From Thalassospira xiamenensis M-5 = DSM 17429 (GTDB lineage Bacteria; Pseudomonadota; Alphaproteobacteria; Rhodospirillales; Thalassospiraceae), in NCBI RefSeq assembly GCF_000300235.2, contig NZ_CP004388.1:2514501-2578500 (forward strand): a stretch of DNA of 64,000 nt. The letters are read 5' to 3'. Shown one piece after another: positions 15,141 through 24,982 of the stretch. The position numbers and the translations under genes are program-made. How positions within the stretch are numbered: the stretch's first letter is position 1; every line of letters begins with the position of its first letter. The notes below the pieces were generated by a model. The model did no database searches. It saw only the letters and a program-made list of their open reading frames with translations, and was not told the DNA's origin.

Positions 15141-15839
15141 CTATTTTGCCAGATCAAGCCCCATCTGCCAGAAATCGGCTTCAAGGCGGCTTGCCCTGGC
15201 AAAGATTTCCGTTAGCCCCTTGATCCGGGAATCCCCCCCGCGGGTTTGCGCGGTATGTTCCAGAAGATCGATTTCGGCCTTTGCCACGTCCTGGAATTCG
15301 GTCGATGCATACATCTCGATCCAGGGGCGGTACGGATTTCCATCCAGCCTTGTATCAGAACTTGCCATCAGGCGGTTTGCGATTTCGGCATAGCCAACCA
15401 TACAGGGCATCAGGGCGACCTGAAGATCAACCACATCGCCCCGCCCCCCGCAATCGAGCACATAACGGGTATAGGTGATGCAGGCGCGGGCTTCGGGTTC
15501 GGCCACGATATCGGCCTCCGTCAGGCCCCAGCCTTTGCAGAAGTCGAGATGCAGGCTCATTTCCATATCAAGGATCGCATGGACCGTGCCGGAAAACTGG
15601 CGCATGGCACGCAGATCATCGGCCTTGTAGGTTGCCAGCGCATAGGCACGGGCAAACTGGATCAGGAACAGGTAATCCTGAATGAGGTAGTGCCTGAACG
15701 CGGCTTCGGGCAGGGTTCCGTTGCCAAGCTGTTTGACGAAGTCGTGGCAGACATAGCTTTGCCATGCATCGGGGGCATTGGCGCGAAGACGGCCAAACAG
15801 GCTTTGGGCCGGGATGATATCGGTGAAGGTGTCGGTCAT
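15141..15839 (-). CDS. tenA: TenA-family aminopyrimidine aminohydrolase (thiaminase II)
   Basis: A 232-residue all-helical TenA/thiaminase II protein. These enzymes hydrolyse thiamin breakdown products such as formylaminopyrimidine or aminomethyl-HMP so that the pyrimidine can be salvaged. Family motifs are YLIQDYLFLIQFARAYA, the MPCMVGYAEI stretch with the probable catalytic Cys, and YRPWIEMYAS. I start at ATG 15839 (MTDTFTDII); the upstream extension to 15968 is not homologous. It follows iscX at the end of the Isc gene run but is separated by about 145 bp, so co-transcription is uncertain. A thiamin biosynthesis gene, thiSG, lies elsewhere in the window. Confidence 0.9.
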   Translation of the reverse strand: MTDTFTDIIPAQSLFGRLRANAPDAWQSYVCHDFVKQLGNGTLPEAAFRHYLIQDYLFLIQFARAYALATYKADDLRAMRQFSGTVHAILDMEMSLHLDFCKGWGLTEADIVAEPEARACITYTRYVLDCGGRGDVVDLQVALMPCMVGYAEIANRLMASSDTRLDGNPYRPWIEMYASTEFQDVAKAEIDLLEHTAQTRGGDSRIKGLTEIFARASRLEADFWQMGLDLAK

Positions 15840-15985
15840 GGTTGTCAAAGCCCCTGCCCGTGATGATGTCGAATACGGATAAAACAAAGCCAGCCTGCGG
15901 AAGGGTCCGGGCTGGCTTGTATCGATGCGGGTTCTACCGGTTTTGCGGGTGCCTAAGAAGGCGGGCATCCCGCACGGCAGAAATC

Positions 15986-16183
15986 CTAATCGTCGCGTTC
16001 ATCGATCCATGCCATCTGGATGGCTTCGAGGATCTTCTCGTTTGATTTCGCGGGATCGTCGTCGAAGCCGTCAAGTTCACAGATCCATTTATGCAGATCG
16101 GTGTAACGCAGATTGACGTTATCCTTGTCGGGATGGGCTTCTTCAAGCTCGATCGCGATATCCTGAATATCTGTCCAGCGCAT
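15986..16183 (-). CDS. iscX: IscX (YfhJ) Fe-S assembly protein
   Basis: A small acidic protein of 65 residues, the usual IscX length. The pattern MRWTDIQDIAIELEE, then LRYTDLHKWI and FDDDPAKSNEKILEAIQMAW covers the whole family signature. IscX binds IscS and iron and tunes Fe-S synthesis, acting alongside frataxin in enterobacteria. It lies about 50 bp downstream of fdx on the same strand, the standard terminal position in isc operons. Confidence 0.94.
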   Translation of the reverse strand: MRWTDIQDIAIELEEAHPDKDNVNLRYTDLHKWICELDGFDDDPAKSNEKILEAIQMAWIDERDD

Positions 16184-16233
16184 GGGTGTCCCCCTTTTGG
16201 CTTGGGCGGATTAACGGGGCGGAAATCTTGGTG

Positions 16234-16569
16234 TTACTTGTCGACCATCATGTTGCGCGTGGCAGACGGCAGCATGACGCGAAGGCCGTCGAGCTCGTCG
16301 CTCATGATGATCTGGCAGCCAAGGCGCGAGGTCTCGGTCAGGCCGAATGCGAGGTCAAGCATGTCTTCCTCGTCTTCGCTTGGCTCGTCGAGCCTGTCAA
16401 ACCAGCTATCGTCAACAACGACATGGCAGGTCGAGCAAGCGAGTGATCCTTCGCAGGCACCTTCAAGGTCGATGCCATTCTTGTGGGCAGCTTCCAGAAC
16501 GGACAGACCGTCGGCAACGTCAAATTCCTTTTCGGTGCCATCGGGTTCAACAAAAACGATCTTAGGCAT
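16234..16569 (-). CDS. fdx: Isc-type [2Fe-2S] ferredoxin
   Basis: An adrenodoxin-type ferredoxin of 111 residues that supplies electrons during cluster assembly on IscU. The four ligands are C39, C45, C48 and C85 ([16 protein letters not shown], then LGCQI), spacing CX5CX2C-X36-C as in Isc ferredoxins. ATG 16569 has GAGGAGAAAGG upstream, so the longer frame to 16644 is rejected. It is followed by iscX and preceded by hscA, the canonical order. Confidence 0.96.
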   Translation of the reverse strand: MPKIVFVEPDGTEKEFDVADGLSVLEAAHKNGIDLEGACEGSLACSTCHVVVDDSWFDRLDEPSEDEEDMLDLAFGLTETSRLGCQIIMSDELDGLRVMLPSATRNMMVDK

Positions 16570-16682
16570 CTGTGCCTTTCTCCTCGGTAATACTTTTTCG
16601 TTCGATCTCTGGTCCGACCTGACCTTGGCGGTTGCACGGGACAATCGCCGCAGTTGGCCGGTTTGTCAATTATGTCTGGCCC

Positions 16683-18584
16683 CTAATTCACCTGATCGAC
16701 ATTGCGACCGGCAAGGGCCTGACGGATACGGGCGTCCATACGGGCCTCGGCAAAGGGACGCGATGCGTCTTCCAGGGCCTCGGCCTGTTCGTTGATAAGG
16801 TCGCGATCCTCGCCCGACATGGCGGCTTCGAGTTTGGCAATCGCGCCTGCGATATTGTCTTCGTCCTCCGGCGTCAGAAGGGCACGGTCGGCATTGATTG
16901 CGGCCTGAACGGCCAGAACATTGCGGCGTGCCTCGACCCGTGCCTCGGTCAGGAGGCGCATTTCCATATCCTCGCGGGCATGAACCATGCTTTCGCGCAG
17001 CATGTTGGCCATTTCAAGCTCGTTAATGCCATAGGTCGGCTTGACGGCGACTTCCTGTTCGGTGCCGGTGGTTTCCTCGCGTGCCGATACGGTCAGAAGG
17101 CCGTCGGCATCGACATTGAACGTCACCTTGATGCGCGCAGCGCCAGCCGCCATTGACGGAATGCCGGTCAGGGCGAAGCGCGCAAGCGAGCGGCACTGAT
17201 CGACCATTTCGCGTTCACCCTGCACCACATGGATCATCATGGCCGACTGACCATCCTGATAGGTGGTGAATTCCTGTGCCTTGGCGACCGGGATCGGGGT
17301 GTTGCGGTCAATGACCTTTTCGACAATCCCGCCCATGGTTTCAAGACCCAGCGACAGCGGCGTGACATCCAGCAGAAGGTTGTCAGAGCCGCCTGTCAAA
17401 GCCTCTGCCTGAAGGGCGGCACCTAGGGCGACGACTTCGTCCGGGTCGATATCGGAAAGCGGTTCCTGTTCGAACAGATCAGCAACCGCCTTACGCACGG
17501 CAGGCACACGGGTGGAGCCGCCAACCAGCACCACGCCCTTGACGTCATCGGCCAGAATATCGGCGTCATCAAGAACCTGTTCGGTGATCGCAATCGTGCG
17601 CGATACCAGTTTGGCAATCATCGCATCAAACGCGGCACGGGTGACGGTGTGGGTGGTTTCCGCGCCGCCAAGCGAGACGGTAACACTGGTTTCATCGGCA
17701 TCGGTGAGCGCCTCTTTGACCTTGCGCGCGGTTTTAAGCAGGCGTTTGGCATCCGACGCATCCAGATCATCGGTGGTGCCGCCGTCCTTGCGTTCCGCCA
17801 GAAGATGTTCGGCAATGGCGTGATCGAAATCATCACCGCCAAGTGCGGCATCGCCGCCGGTTGCCTTCACCTGGAAGACGCCCTTTTGCATTTTAAGCAA
17901 GGAAATATCGAACGTGCCGCCGCCAAGGTCGTACACGGCATAAAGCCCCTCGGCCCCGTTATCGAGGCCATAGGCAAGGGCGGCCGCGGTTGGCTCGTTC
18001 ACCAGACGCAGGACTTCGATCCCGGCCAGACGGGCGGCGTCCTTGGTTGCGGTACGCGCACCATCATCGAAATAGGCCGGAACGGTGATGACGGCCTTTT
18101 CGACCGGCTTGCCAAGGCTTTCCTCGGCCCGTGCACGCAATGCACGCAGGATATCGGCGGAAACTTCGACCGGGGTCAGGACGCGGTCGCCGACATTAAG
18201 GCGCACCATCATCGGTTCGCCCGATGGGGTGGCGTCCTCGGCCGGGACTTCGACATGATAGGGCAGCGTGCCGGCAATCGATTTGACATCGGCAATGCCG
18301 CGCCCCATCAGGCGTTTGACCGACGATACGACGCGGTCGGCATTATCGTTGATCTGATCACGGGCCGCCTCGCCCACCACCGGATCGGCATCCGCGCCAT
18401 AATAGACGACGGAGGGCACGATGGCATTGCCGCCGGATGTATCGCGAAGCACCTCGGGTTTTTCATCGTTCGAGATCGCGACGACGGAGTTCGTCGTACC
18501 CAGATCGATACCAACCGCAAGCTGGCGTTCATCTTCGTGGGGCAGCGGCGTCTGGCCCGGTTCGTGAATCTTTAGCAAAGCCAT
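16683..18584 (-). CDS. hscA: Fe-S assembly chaperone HscA
   Basis: An Hsp70-class ATPase of 633 residues dedicated to Fe-S transfer. It binds the LPPVK motif of IscU and releases the cluster to acceptors. The nucleotide-binding domain shows [13 protein letters not shown] near residue 25, [11 protein letters not shown] and [14 protein letters not shown]. The substrate-binding domain begins after [14 protein letters not shown]. It lies 26 bp downstream of its J-protein partner gene hscB and before fdx. Assignment as HscA rather than DnaK rests on this context and on the short C-terminal lid without a DnaK tail. Confidence 0.96.
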   Translation of the reverse strand: MALLKIHEPGQTPLPHEDERQLAVGIDLGTTNSVVAISNDEKPEVLRDTSGGNAIVPSVVYYGADADPVVGEAARDQINDNADRVVSSVKRLMGRGIADVKSIAGTLPYHVEVPAEDATPSGEPMMVRLNVGDRVLTPVEVSADILRALRARAEESLGKPVEKAVITVPAYFDDGARTATKDAARLAGIEVLRLVNEPTAAALAYGLDNGAEGLYAVYDLGGGTFDISLLKMQKGVFQVKATGGDAALGGDDFDHAIAEHLLAERKDGGTTDDLDASDAKRLLKTARKVKEALTDADETSVTVSLGGAETTHTVTRAAFDAMIAKLVSRTIAITEQVLDDADILADDVKGVVLVGGSTRVPAVRKAVADLFEQEPLSDIDPDEVVALGAALQAEALTGGSDNLLLDVTPLSLGLETMGGIVEKVIDRNTPIPVAKAQEFTTYQDGQSAMMIHVVQGEREMVDQCRSLARFALTGIPSMAAGAARIKVTFNVDADGLLTVSAREETTGTEQEVAVKPTYGINELEMANMLRESMVHAREDMEMRLLTEARVEARRNVLAVQAAINADRALLTPEDEDNIAGAIAKLEAAMSGEDRDLINEQAEALEDASRPFAEARMDARIRQALAGRNVDQVN

Positions 18585-18610
18585 GAATTCTATCCGTTCT
18601 TTTTAAATGA

Positions 18611-19270
18611 TCAGGCGGCGGCAAGACGCGATTTCTTCGCGCGCGCTTCCTCGGTCATTTTCATCAGGTATCTGAGCCGGGTTGTCAGTTTTCTGGCCCG
18701 GTCATATGCGTTCTGGTCAAGTGCCTCGGCAACGTCCTGCTCACACGCACGGGCGGCCTTTCGGGTATCCTTGATCATGGCGTCGACCGTATTGCGATCA
18801 TCGGCATCATGCAGGGCTTCGCGCATTTCCATGGCTTCCATCAGAAGGGCGGGATCGTTGACCGTATGCCCCTCGCCGCCTTCGGGTTCGTGACCGGCCA
18901 GACGCAGAAGATATTCGGCCCGCGCGACCGGGTTTTTAAGGGTTTCGAACGCGCCATTCAGGGTTGCCGCCTGCTGTGACGACAGGGCCTGTTCACGGGC
19001 GGATTTCGATGCGAAGCGGTCGGGATGGAGCAGTTGCTGCTGCTTAAGGTAGGTTGCCTCTATCGCATCGACATCGATGATGAAGGTGCGTTCCAGGCCA
19101 AAGCGCGTGAAATGGTCAAGCTGGCCGGGGGGCTGGATGGCATTGCAGGTATCGCAAAACAGGGCTGATGCCTCGACCGGGCCCTTGCAGGACCAGCAGA
19201 CTTTATGCTGCGGCTGTTCTGCGGTGCGCGTTTCTGAGGTACCGGTATTGCTCACGCTATGCACTTTCAA
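18611..19270 (-). CDS. hscB: Fe-S co-chaperone HscB with N-terminal zinc finger
   Basis: A J-domain co-chaperone that delivers IscU to HscA and stimulates its ATPase. The HPD motif is in QLLHPDRFASKS, and the C-terminal HSCB oligomerisation helices follow. Unlike the enterobacterial protein, it has an N-terminal rubredoxin-like knuckle (CWSC, 12 residues, CDTC), as known for mitochondrial HSC20. No ATG is available: the frame opens at TTG 19270, with GTG codons at 19264 and 19255 as alternatives, so the exact start is uncertain. It sits between iscA and hscA. Confidence 0.93.
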   Translation of the reverse strand: MKVHSVSNTGTSETRTAEQPQHKVCWSCKGPVEASALFCDTCNAIQPPGQLDHFTRFGLERTFIIDVDAIEATYLKQQQLLHPDRFASKSAREQALSSQQAATLNGAFETLKNPVARAEYLLRLAGHEPEGGEGHTVNDPALLMEAMEMREALHDADDRNTVDAMIKDTRKAARACEQDVAEALDQNAYDRARKLTTRLRYLMKMTEEARAKKSRLAAA

Positions 19271-19413
19271 GATTTAAAAACAAATGACAGAACGACAAAA
19301 CAGCGACGACCGGGACTGCTTTCAGTCGATGGCCCCGGTGATCGGAACGTCCATCAGAACATCCATCACCGGGGCCATGACCGATCAAGAAGCAGGGAAA
19401 ACCCGGCAGACCG

Positions 19414-19755
19414 TCAGACGTGGAAGGATTCCCCGCAGCCGCAACGCCCCTTTTCATTGGGGTTACGGAAGACGAAACCTTCTTCCAGACTGGTGACCTC
19501 GTAATCCATCTCGGTGCCGAGCACGAACATGATGGCTTTTGGGTCAATCAGAAGCTTAACGCCGTCCTCAAGCTCGACGACTTCTTCGAAGCCCGATGCA
19601 TCATCTGCATATTCAAGCGTGTAGGACAGACCCGAGCACCCTTTGCTGCGCACGCCAAGGCGGATGCCTTCGGACGGTTTTCCGCGGCTATCAAGCAACG
19701 CCTTGATATGAACAAGCGCCTCAGGGGTGACACTGATCGGGGACGGTAATGCCAT
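19414..19755 (-). CDS. iscA: A-type Fe-S carrier IscA
   Basis: An A-type carrier of 113 residues that receives clusters from IscU and passes them to apo-enzymes. The three conserved cysteines are in SKGCSGLSY and the C-terminal GRCGCGESF. The N-terminal pattern ISVTPEALVHIKALL is typical. It lies directly downstream of iscU (45 bp) on the same strand. Distinction from ErpA or SufA rests on the operon position. Confidence 0.95.
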   Translation of the reverse strand: MALPSPISVTPEALVHIKALLDSRGKPSEGIRLGVRSKGCSGLSYTLEYADDASGFEEVVELEDGVKLLIDPKAIMFVLGTEMDYEVTSLEEGFVFRNPNEKGRCGCGESFHV

Positions 19756-19800
19756 AGTCTTCTCCTGAATTCCCGAAAACGAAGGGGGGGTAGAAGCTGC

Positions 19801-20205
19801 TTATTCAGCAGCTTCGACTTCGCCCTGACCGTTTTTGGTCTTGTAGTCGGCAATCGCTGCCTTGATGGCATCTTCTGCCAGGATCGAGCAGTGAATTTTC
19901 ACCGGCGGCAGAGCCAGTTCTTCGGCGATCTGCGAGTTCTTGATCGAACCGGCTTCGTCAAGCGACTTGCCCTTGACCCATTCGGTGATCAGCGAGCTTG
20001 ACGCGATGGCCGAACCGCAACCGAACGTCTTGAACTTTGCATCTTCGATGATCCCGTCGGCGGTCACCTTGATCTGCAATTTCATGACGTCGCCACAGGC
20101 CGGGGCACCGACCAGACCGGTACCGACAGACGTTTCGTTCTTGTCCATCGAACCGACATTGCGCGGGTTTTCGTAATGGTCGATCAGCTTTTCACTATAA
20201 GCCAT
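19801..20205 (-). CDS. iscU: Fe-S scaffold protein IscU
   Basis: The scaffold on which [2Fe-2S] and [4Fe-4S] clusters are built. All three ligand cysteines are present at C37 (GAPACGDVM), C63 (FGCGSAIASS) and C106 (KIHCSI), and the HscA recognition motif LPPVK immediately precedes the last. The length of 134 residues includes a short acidic tail (GQGEVEAAE) beyond the usual end. It lies 59 bp after iscS. Confidence 0.97.
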   Translation of the reverse strand: MAYSEKLIDHYENPRNVGSMDKNETSVGTGLVGAPACGDVMKLQIKVTADGIIEDAKFKTFGCGSAIASSSLITEWVKGKSLDEAGSIKNSQIAEELALPPVKIHCSILAEDAIKAAIADYKTKNGQGEVEAAE

Positions 20206-20264
20206 GGTAAAAGTCCTCCTAAAAGTCCTGTTTCTCTCTCACGAGAAGGAATAGTTCGTTACGC

Positions 20265-21488
20265 TTAGTGTTCGGCCCATTCGATCGATTTGATGTCGAT
20301 GCCTTCCTGGGCCATTTCCCAAAGCGGGCTCATTTCGCGAAGGCGTTCGACAGCGACACAGATCGAATCAATCGCCTGATCGAGCTCTTCACGGGTCGTA
20401 TAACGGCCAATACCGATGCGAAGCGAGGTATGGGCGAGTTCTTCGTCAACACCGAGCGCACGCAGAACATAAGACGGTTCCAGCGATGCCGAGGTGCAGG
20501 CCGAACCGGACGAAACCGCAATGTTCTTGATGTCCATCAGAAGGCTTTCGCCTTCGACATAGGCAAAGGAAACATTGAGGTTGCCGGCAACGCGCTGTTG
20601 CTCGTCGCCATTGACATAGATATCGGCCAGGCGATCCCGGAAACGTTTCATGGTGTAGTCCCGCAGCTCCATGATGCGGGCATTTTCTTCGGCCATTTCG
20701 TTCATGGCGATGTCGCATGCCTTGCCCAGACCGACGATCAGCGGGGTCGGCAGCGTACCGGAACGCATGCCGCGTTCCTGACCACCACCGGTGATCTGTG
20801 CGATGACGCGAACGCGCGGACGACGGCGGACATACAGCGCACCAATGCCTTTCGGGCCATAAATCTTGTGGCCGGAAATCGACATCAAGTCGATTTTCAT
20901 GTCATCGACATCAAGCGGAATCTTGCCAACCGCCTGTGCGCAGTCGGTGTGGAAGAACACGCCACGTTCGCGGCAGATTTCGCCGATTTCTTTCAGCGGC
21001 TGGATCACGCCGATTTCGTTGTTGACCGCCATGACCGACACAATTGCGGTTTCATCGGTGATCGCGGCTTTCAGCTGTTCAAGGTCGATCAGGCCGTTAT
21101 CCTTGACGCCAAGATAGGTTACTTTGAAACCTTCCTGTTCAAGGTGACGGGCACTGTCGAGCACGCATTTATGTTCGGTCACGACCGTGATCAGGTGCGG
21201 CTTTTTCTTGCCGTAGAACTTCATCACGCCCTTGAGCGCAAGGTTGTTCGATTCCGTCGCACCCGAGGTGAAAATGATCTCTTTGGACGAGGCGCCAATG
21301 ATCTTGGCGACCTGGTCGCGGGCGACCTCGACCGCGTCTTCCGCTTCCCAGCCAAAGCTGTGGTTACGCGAATGCGGGTTACCGAACTTCTCGGTGAAGT
21401 AGGGCAGCATGGCATCCACCACACGCGGATCGGTCGGCGTCGTTGCCTGGTAATCCAGATAGATCGGCTTTGCTTTAAGCTCGTTCAT
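20265..21488 (-). CDS. iscS: Cysteine desulfurase IscS
   Basis: A PLP enzyme that converts cysteine to alanine and a protein-bound persulfide, feeding IscU, MnmA and other acceptors. PLP-binding Lys is in [12 protein letters not shown]. The mobile-loop cysteine is in [14 protein letters not shown], which has the long loop of group I (IscS/NifS) enzymes. ATG 21488 ([13 protein letters not shown]) has GAGGAAGCCTTAATT before it; an in-frame GTG at 21509 is unlikely. At 407 residues it is full length. A paralogous desulfurase gene precedes it by 27 bp. Confidence 0.96.
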   Translation of the reverse strand: MNELKAKPIYLDYQATTPTDPRVVDAMLPYFTEKFGNPHSRNHSFGWEAEDAVEVARDQVAKIIGASSKEIIFTSGATESNNLALKGVMKFYGKKKPHLITVVTEHKCVLDSARHLEQEGFKVTYLGVKDNGLIDLEQLKAAITDETAIVSVMAVNNEIGVIQPLKEIGEICRERGVFFHTDCAQAVGKIPLDVDDMKIDLMSISGHKIYGPKGIGALYVRRRPRVRVIAQITGGGQERGMRSGTLPTPLIVGLGKACDIAMNEMAEENARIMELRDYTMKRFRDRLADIYVNGDEQQRVAGNLNVSFAYVEGESLLMDIKNIAVSSGSACTSASLEPSYVLRALGVDEELAHTSLRIGIGRYTTREELDQAIDSICVAVERLREMSPLWEMAQEGIDIKSIEWAEH

Positions 21489-21515
21489 AATTAAGGCTTC
21501 CTCACTCACTCTTTT

Positions 21516-22646
21516 TCAGGCCGCGTGGCGCGCACTTTTCTTACGCACTGCATTGCCCCGCATCCGGCTCCAAACGCGGATAAATGTATCAATCTCGTCA
21601 TCGGTGGTTTCCAGTCCCAGACTGACCCGTATGGCCGATCCGGCATCCGTAACCCCCATTTCCTTCAATACGTGGCTTTCACGTACCTTGCCTGATGAAC
21701 AGGCTGATCCCGAACTGATCGCAACCCCTGCAAGATCAAGCGCCATCACCTGGGTTTCCCCCGGCATGCCCGGCAGGATCAGGCAGCTGGTATTGACCAG
21801 TCGATCCGTTCCTTTTCCGGCAATCAGAAGTTCGGGGGCTTCTGATGCCAAAACCGTTTCCAGACGGTCGCGCAACGCACGGACATCGTCCATTTTCGCC
21901 CGGCTGGCGTCGGCGCGTTCGGCCGCAGCACCAAAGCCTGCGATACCGATCACGTTTTCCGTGCCGCCACGGCGGTATTTTTCCTGACCGCCACCGCGGA
22001 TCTGCGGCACCAGCATCACGCCGGGCGCAATCGCCAAGGCACCAATCCCTTTGGGGCCGCCGATCTTGTGGGCCGAAATCGACACCATATCGACCAGAAG
22101 CTGGCCCATATCGACCGGCAGACGACCCAAGGCCTGAACCGCGTCACAATGGACCTTTGCGCCATATTCACGGGCCAGAAGGCCGACTTTGGCGACCGGC
22201 TGAATAACGCCGGTTTCATTGTTGGCCAGCATCACCGAAACCAGAACCTTCTGCCCGGCATCGGATGCCGCACGCAGCATGGTTTCAAGGGCGGCCAGAT
22301 CAATGACGCCATCGGCATCAACCGGGATGCGTTTCGCATCCGACCGGGCTTCGATCACCGAAGGATGTTCGACCGCACTGGTAAATACGGTGACATCTTC
22401 CAAACCGTTCAGGGCCAGATTGTTGGCCTCGGTACCGCCGCTTGTGAAAATCACACGTTCGGCATCGCCACCGATCAGATCGGCAATTTTACGACGGGCG
22501 TGATCGACAATCTTGCGGGCTGCACGACCGGATGCATGAACAGATGACGGGTTGCCCGCGATTTCCATCGCCACAAGCATCGCCTGCCGTGCTTCGTGGC
22601 ACAGTGGCGCGCTGGCGTTGTAATCAAGGTAAACCGGGTTGGTCAT
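21516..22646 (-). CDS. Second cysteine desulfurase (NifS/IscS-like paralogue)
   Basis: A 376-residue aminotransferase class V protein. The N-terminal motif YLDYNASAPLCHEAR, PLP Lys in SISAHKIGGPKG and active-site Cys in SSGSACSSGKVRESHVL mark it as a group I desulfurase. It is clearly distinct from IscS next door and about 30 residues shorter, lacking the IscS C-terminal extension that docks IscU. It lies between iscR and iscS with small gaps, so it is very likely co-transcribed. It may add sulfur supply or serve a different acceptor; that is inference. Confidence 0.9.
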   Translation of the reverse strand: MTNPVYLDYNASAPLCHEARQAMLVAMEIAGNPSSVHASGRAARKIVDHARRKIADLIGGDAERVIFTSGGTEANNLALNGLEDVTVFTSAVEHPSVIEARSDAKRIPVDADGVIDLAALETMLRAASDAGQKVLVSVMLANNETGVIQPVAKVGLLAREYGAKVHCDAVQALGRLPVDMGQLLVDMVSISAHKIGGPKGIGALAIAPGVMLVPQIRGGGQEKYRRGGTENVIGIAGFGAAAERADASRAKMDDVRALRDRLETVLASEAPELLIAGKGTDRLVNTSCLILPGMPGETQVMALDLAGVAISSGSACSSGKVRESHVLKEMGVTDAGSAIRVSLGLETTDDEIDTFIRVWSRMRGNAVRKKSARHAA

Positions 22647-22703
22647 CTGTTTATAATCATCCTTATTCGCATTTTCTGATCTGCCCTCGATATAGAGGAC
22701 AAG

Positions 22704-23186
22704 TTACTGGGCCGCAACCTGGCTCGGCTCTTTGATTTTCGTGGTTCTGGGCTCGAACATGCGTGCCCCGCCCGGAACACGACAATCCACAACATCAGCC
22801 AGACTGACAGAGGCCAGATAAAGATAAATCTGGTTGCCGAGTTCTTCCCACAATTCATGGGTCAGACAGCGGCCCTGATTGGCCTTGCAGCCCTTTGGCG
22901 AGCCCGATTTGCAGCGGGTTGCGCGGATCGGTTCGTCAACAGCCAGAATAACATCGGCAACGCGGGTTTCCTCGGCCGTGCGGGCCAGAAGATAACCACC
23001 ACCCGGCCCCCGGACAGATCGGACAAGTCCGCCTTTGCGCAATTTGCCAAAAAGCTGTTCCAGATAGGACAGGGATATTTCCTGACGGTCCGCAATATCG
23101 GCAAGCGCGACCGGCCGGTCCCTGCTGCTATCAGCGAGATCGACCATCGCCATGACGGCATAGCGGCCTTTTGTACTCAGCTTCAC
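22704..23186 (-). CDS. iscR: Rrf2-family Fe-S regulator IscR
   Basis: A 160-residue Rrf2 regulator at the head of the Isc genes. The winged helix is MKLSTKGRYAVMAMVDLA with ISLSYLEQLFGKLRKGGLV. The cluster ligands are three cysteines and a histidine in CKSGSPKGCKANQGRCLTH, the [2Fe-2S]-IscR arrangement. The start is GTG 23186, preceded by TAGGAGG at ideal distance. When loaded with a cluster IscR represses isc operons; autoregulation here is expected from the family. I could not find an unambiguous IscR box in the 135-bp upstream gap. Confidence 0.95.
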   Translation of the reverse strand: MKLSTKGRYAVMAMVDLADSSRDRPVALADIADRQEISLSYLEQLFGKLRKGGLVRSVRGPGGGYLLARTAEETRVADVILAVDEPIRATRCKSGSPKGCKANQGRCLTHELWEELGNQIYLYLASVSLADVVDCRVPGGARMFEPRTTKIKEPSQVAAQ

Positions 23187-23321
23187 GGTGCGTCCTCCTA
23201 CCTGTCGATCAAGGCCCGAACTGTCGGGAAATGATCACAAGCTCTGTATTTCCTTTATGGGCGATCAACATGTCTATTTGATGCCCGACCTGTATCCGCC
23301 CGATTGGGACGGTTACAAATA

Positions 23322-24050
23322 TTACTCTGATGCCGCGACAATCCGCGGCTTTGCCGGTGTATCGGCACCCGCGGCTGTACCTGCCCTGTCGGCTTCGAGG
23401 GCGGCAACCTGACTGCGCAACGTCTGGACTTCGCGGCCCAGTTCTTCAAGCGCGCGCGCAACCGGATCGGGCAGATCGCCCAGCGGCGTACCATAGGCAC
23501 AGAAACGGTCGTCCTTTTCCCGACGGACGATCTTGGCCGGAATACCGACCACGGTTGCGCCTTCGGGGACTTCGGACAGCACGACGGCGTTGCCGCCAAC
23601 TCGTGCATTTTTGCGAACAATGAACGGACCAAGGATCTGCGCGCCAGAACCGACAATCACGCCATCTTCAAGCGTCGGGTGACGTTTCAGGCCACGCTGG
23701 CCATCGCTATTGACGCTGGGCGATGTCCCACCAAGGGTAACCCCCTGATAGAGCGTAACGTCATCGCCGATTTCGGCGGTTTCGCCAATCACCACACCCA
23801 TGCCATGATCAATAAAGAAGCGTTTGCCGATGGTCGCGCCGGGGTGAATTTCAATCCCGGTCAGCCAGCGCAAAATCTGTGACAGGAAGCGTGCGGTTAT
23901 ACGAAAACCGCGCTTCCACAGCCAGTTTGTGCCGCGATATCCCATGATGGCATGGAACGCCGGATAACAGAGCGCGATCTCCCAGCGGGAGCGTGCCGCT
24001 GGATCGCGGGCGATCATCGCGTCTATTTCCTGACGAATTAGCTTGAACAT
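23322..24050 (-). CDS. cysE: Serine O-acetyltransferase CysE
   Basis: A left-handed beta-helix acyltransferase making O-acetylserine from serine and acetyl-CoA, the committed step to cysteine. Characteristic segments are IEIHPGATIGKRFFIDHGMG, GDDVTLYQGVTLGG and the hexapeptide run to ATVVGIPAKIV. ATG 24050 (MFKLIRQEID) fits the family start; the upstream frame to 24215 is not homologous. The tail after residue 195 contains a short predicted coiled coil. It precedes iscR by 135 bp on the same strand, coupling cysteine synthesis to Fe-S assembly, an association known in several bacteria. Confidence 0.94.
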   Translation of the reverse strand: MFKLIRQEIDAMIARDPAARSRWEIALCYPAFHAIMGYRGTNWLWKRGFRITARFLSQILRWLTGIEIHPGATIGKRFFIDHGMGVVIGETAEIGDDVTLYQGVTLGGTSPSVNSDGQRGLKRHPTLEDGVIVGSGAQILGPFIVRKNARVGGNAVVLSEVPEGATVVGIPAKIVRREKDDRFCAYGTPLGDLPDPVARALEELGREVQTLRSQVAALEADRAGTAAGADTPAKPRIVAASE

Positions 24051-24294
24051 CGGGCTGTCCACTGTGTAATTAGTAGCTTCGATTCCCGGCAGCCGACATC
24101 GTTGCCCGCAGCGCGAACCGCGCAAAACGGACAGCAATGATGCCATCGGATTAGCCGGAATATAGGATAACCGAGTAACCTGGTCAAGTATTTGCCCAAA
24201 GCAATTTATGCACAAGAACGAAAAAACCTACAAAAATACTCGGATATATTCTTTACTCACCCCATTCCATTCGTGGACAGGAGCAGTCTGATCC

Positions 24295-24933
24295 ATGCCT
24301 GAGGTCATTTTTAACGGCCCTGAAGGCCGCCTTGAAGGTCGCTATCACCACAATGGCGCAGACGATTCGCCCATTGCGCTTATTCTTCATCCGCACCCCC
24401 AGCAGGGCGGCACCATGAACAACAAGCTGTGCTTTAACATGTTCAACATGTTCAAGGATCGCGGCTATTCGGTCATGCGTTTCAATTTCCGCGGTGTCGG
24501 ACGCTCGCAGGGCGTTTATGATCAGGGAATTGGTGAATTGTCGGATGCGGCATCCGCCCTTGACTGGATGCAGACCTATAACGCCAATGCGCGCGCAACC
24601 TGGGTTGCGGGCTATTCATTCGGTTCGTGGATCGGCATGCAGCTTTTGATGCGCCGCCCGGAAATTGACGGTTTCATTTCGGTTGCAGCCCCGGCCAGCG
24701 ACTATGATTTCACCTTCCTGGCCCCCTGCCCGTCATCGGGCATCATGATCCACGGGTCGCACGACACCAACATCCCGCTGGCGTCTGTCAACAAGCTTGC
24801 CGACAAGCTGAATGCCCAGAAAGGCATCGAAGTTGATATGTGCGTCATCGAAGGTGCCGATCATTACTTTGCCAAGCAGCAGGACGACGTGATCAAGCAT
24901 ACGGCTGCTTATCTGGACAAGCGCAGCGCGTAA
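24295..24933 (+). CDS. Alpha/beta hydrolase (COG2945-like)
   Basis: A 212-residue single-domain alpha/beta hydrolase without signal peptide. Features are the oxyanion region ILHPHPQQGGTMNNK, the RFNFRGVGRSQG loop, the nucleophile elbow VAGYSFGSWIGM with Ser, and the C-terminal GADHYF His. The substrate is unknown; family members are uncharacterised cytosolic esterase- or peptidase-like proteins. It is divergent from cysE. The terminator that originally separated it from anmK is now split by an IS1182-type element. Confidence 0.88.
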   Translation: MPEVIFNGPEGRLEGRYHHNGADDSPIALILHPHPQQGGTMNNKLCFNMFNMFKDRGYSVMRFNFRGVGRSQGVYDQGIGELSDAASALDWMQTYNANARATWVAGYSFGSWIGMQLLMRRPEIDGFISVAAPASDYDFTFLAPCPSSGIMIHGSHDTNIPLASVNKLADKLNAQKGIEVDMCVIEGADHYFAKQQDDVIKHTAAYLDKRSA

Positions 24934-24960
24934 GCACTGCCAGCCGGACAAAAAGACCAA

Positions 24961-24982
24961 AGGCCGCCTGATCAGGCGGCCT
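24961..24982. repeat. 22-bp palindromic target duplication, left of the IS
   Basis: A perfect 22-bp palindrome, AGGCCGCCTGA and its complement, immediately abuts the left end of the insertion sequence. An identical copy abuts the right end at 26488-26509. It still forms a hairpin downstream of the hydrolase gene. Confidence 0.9.
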
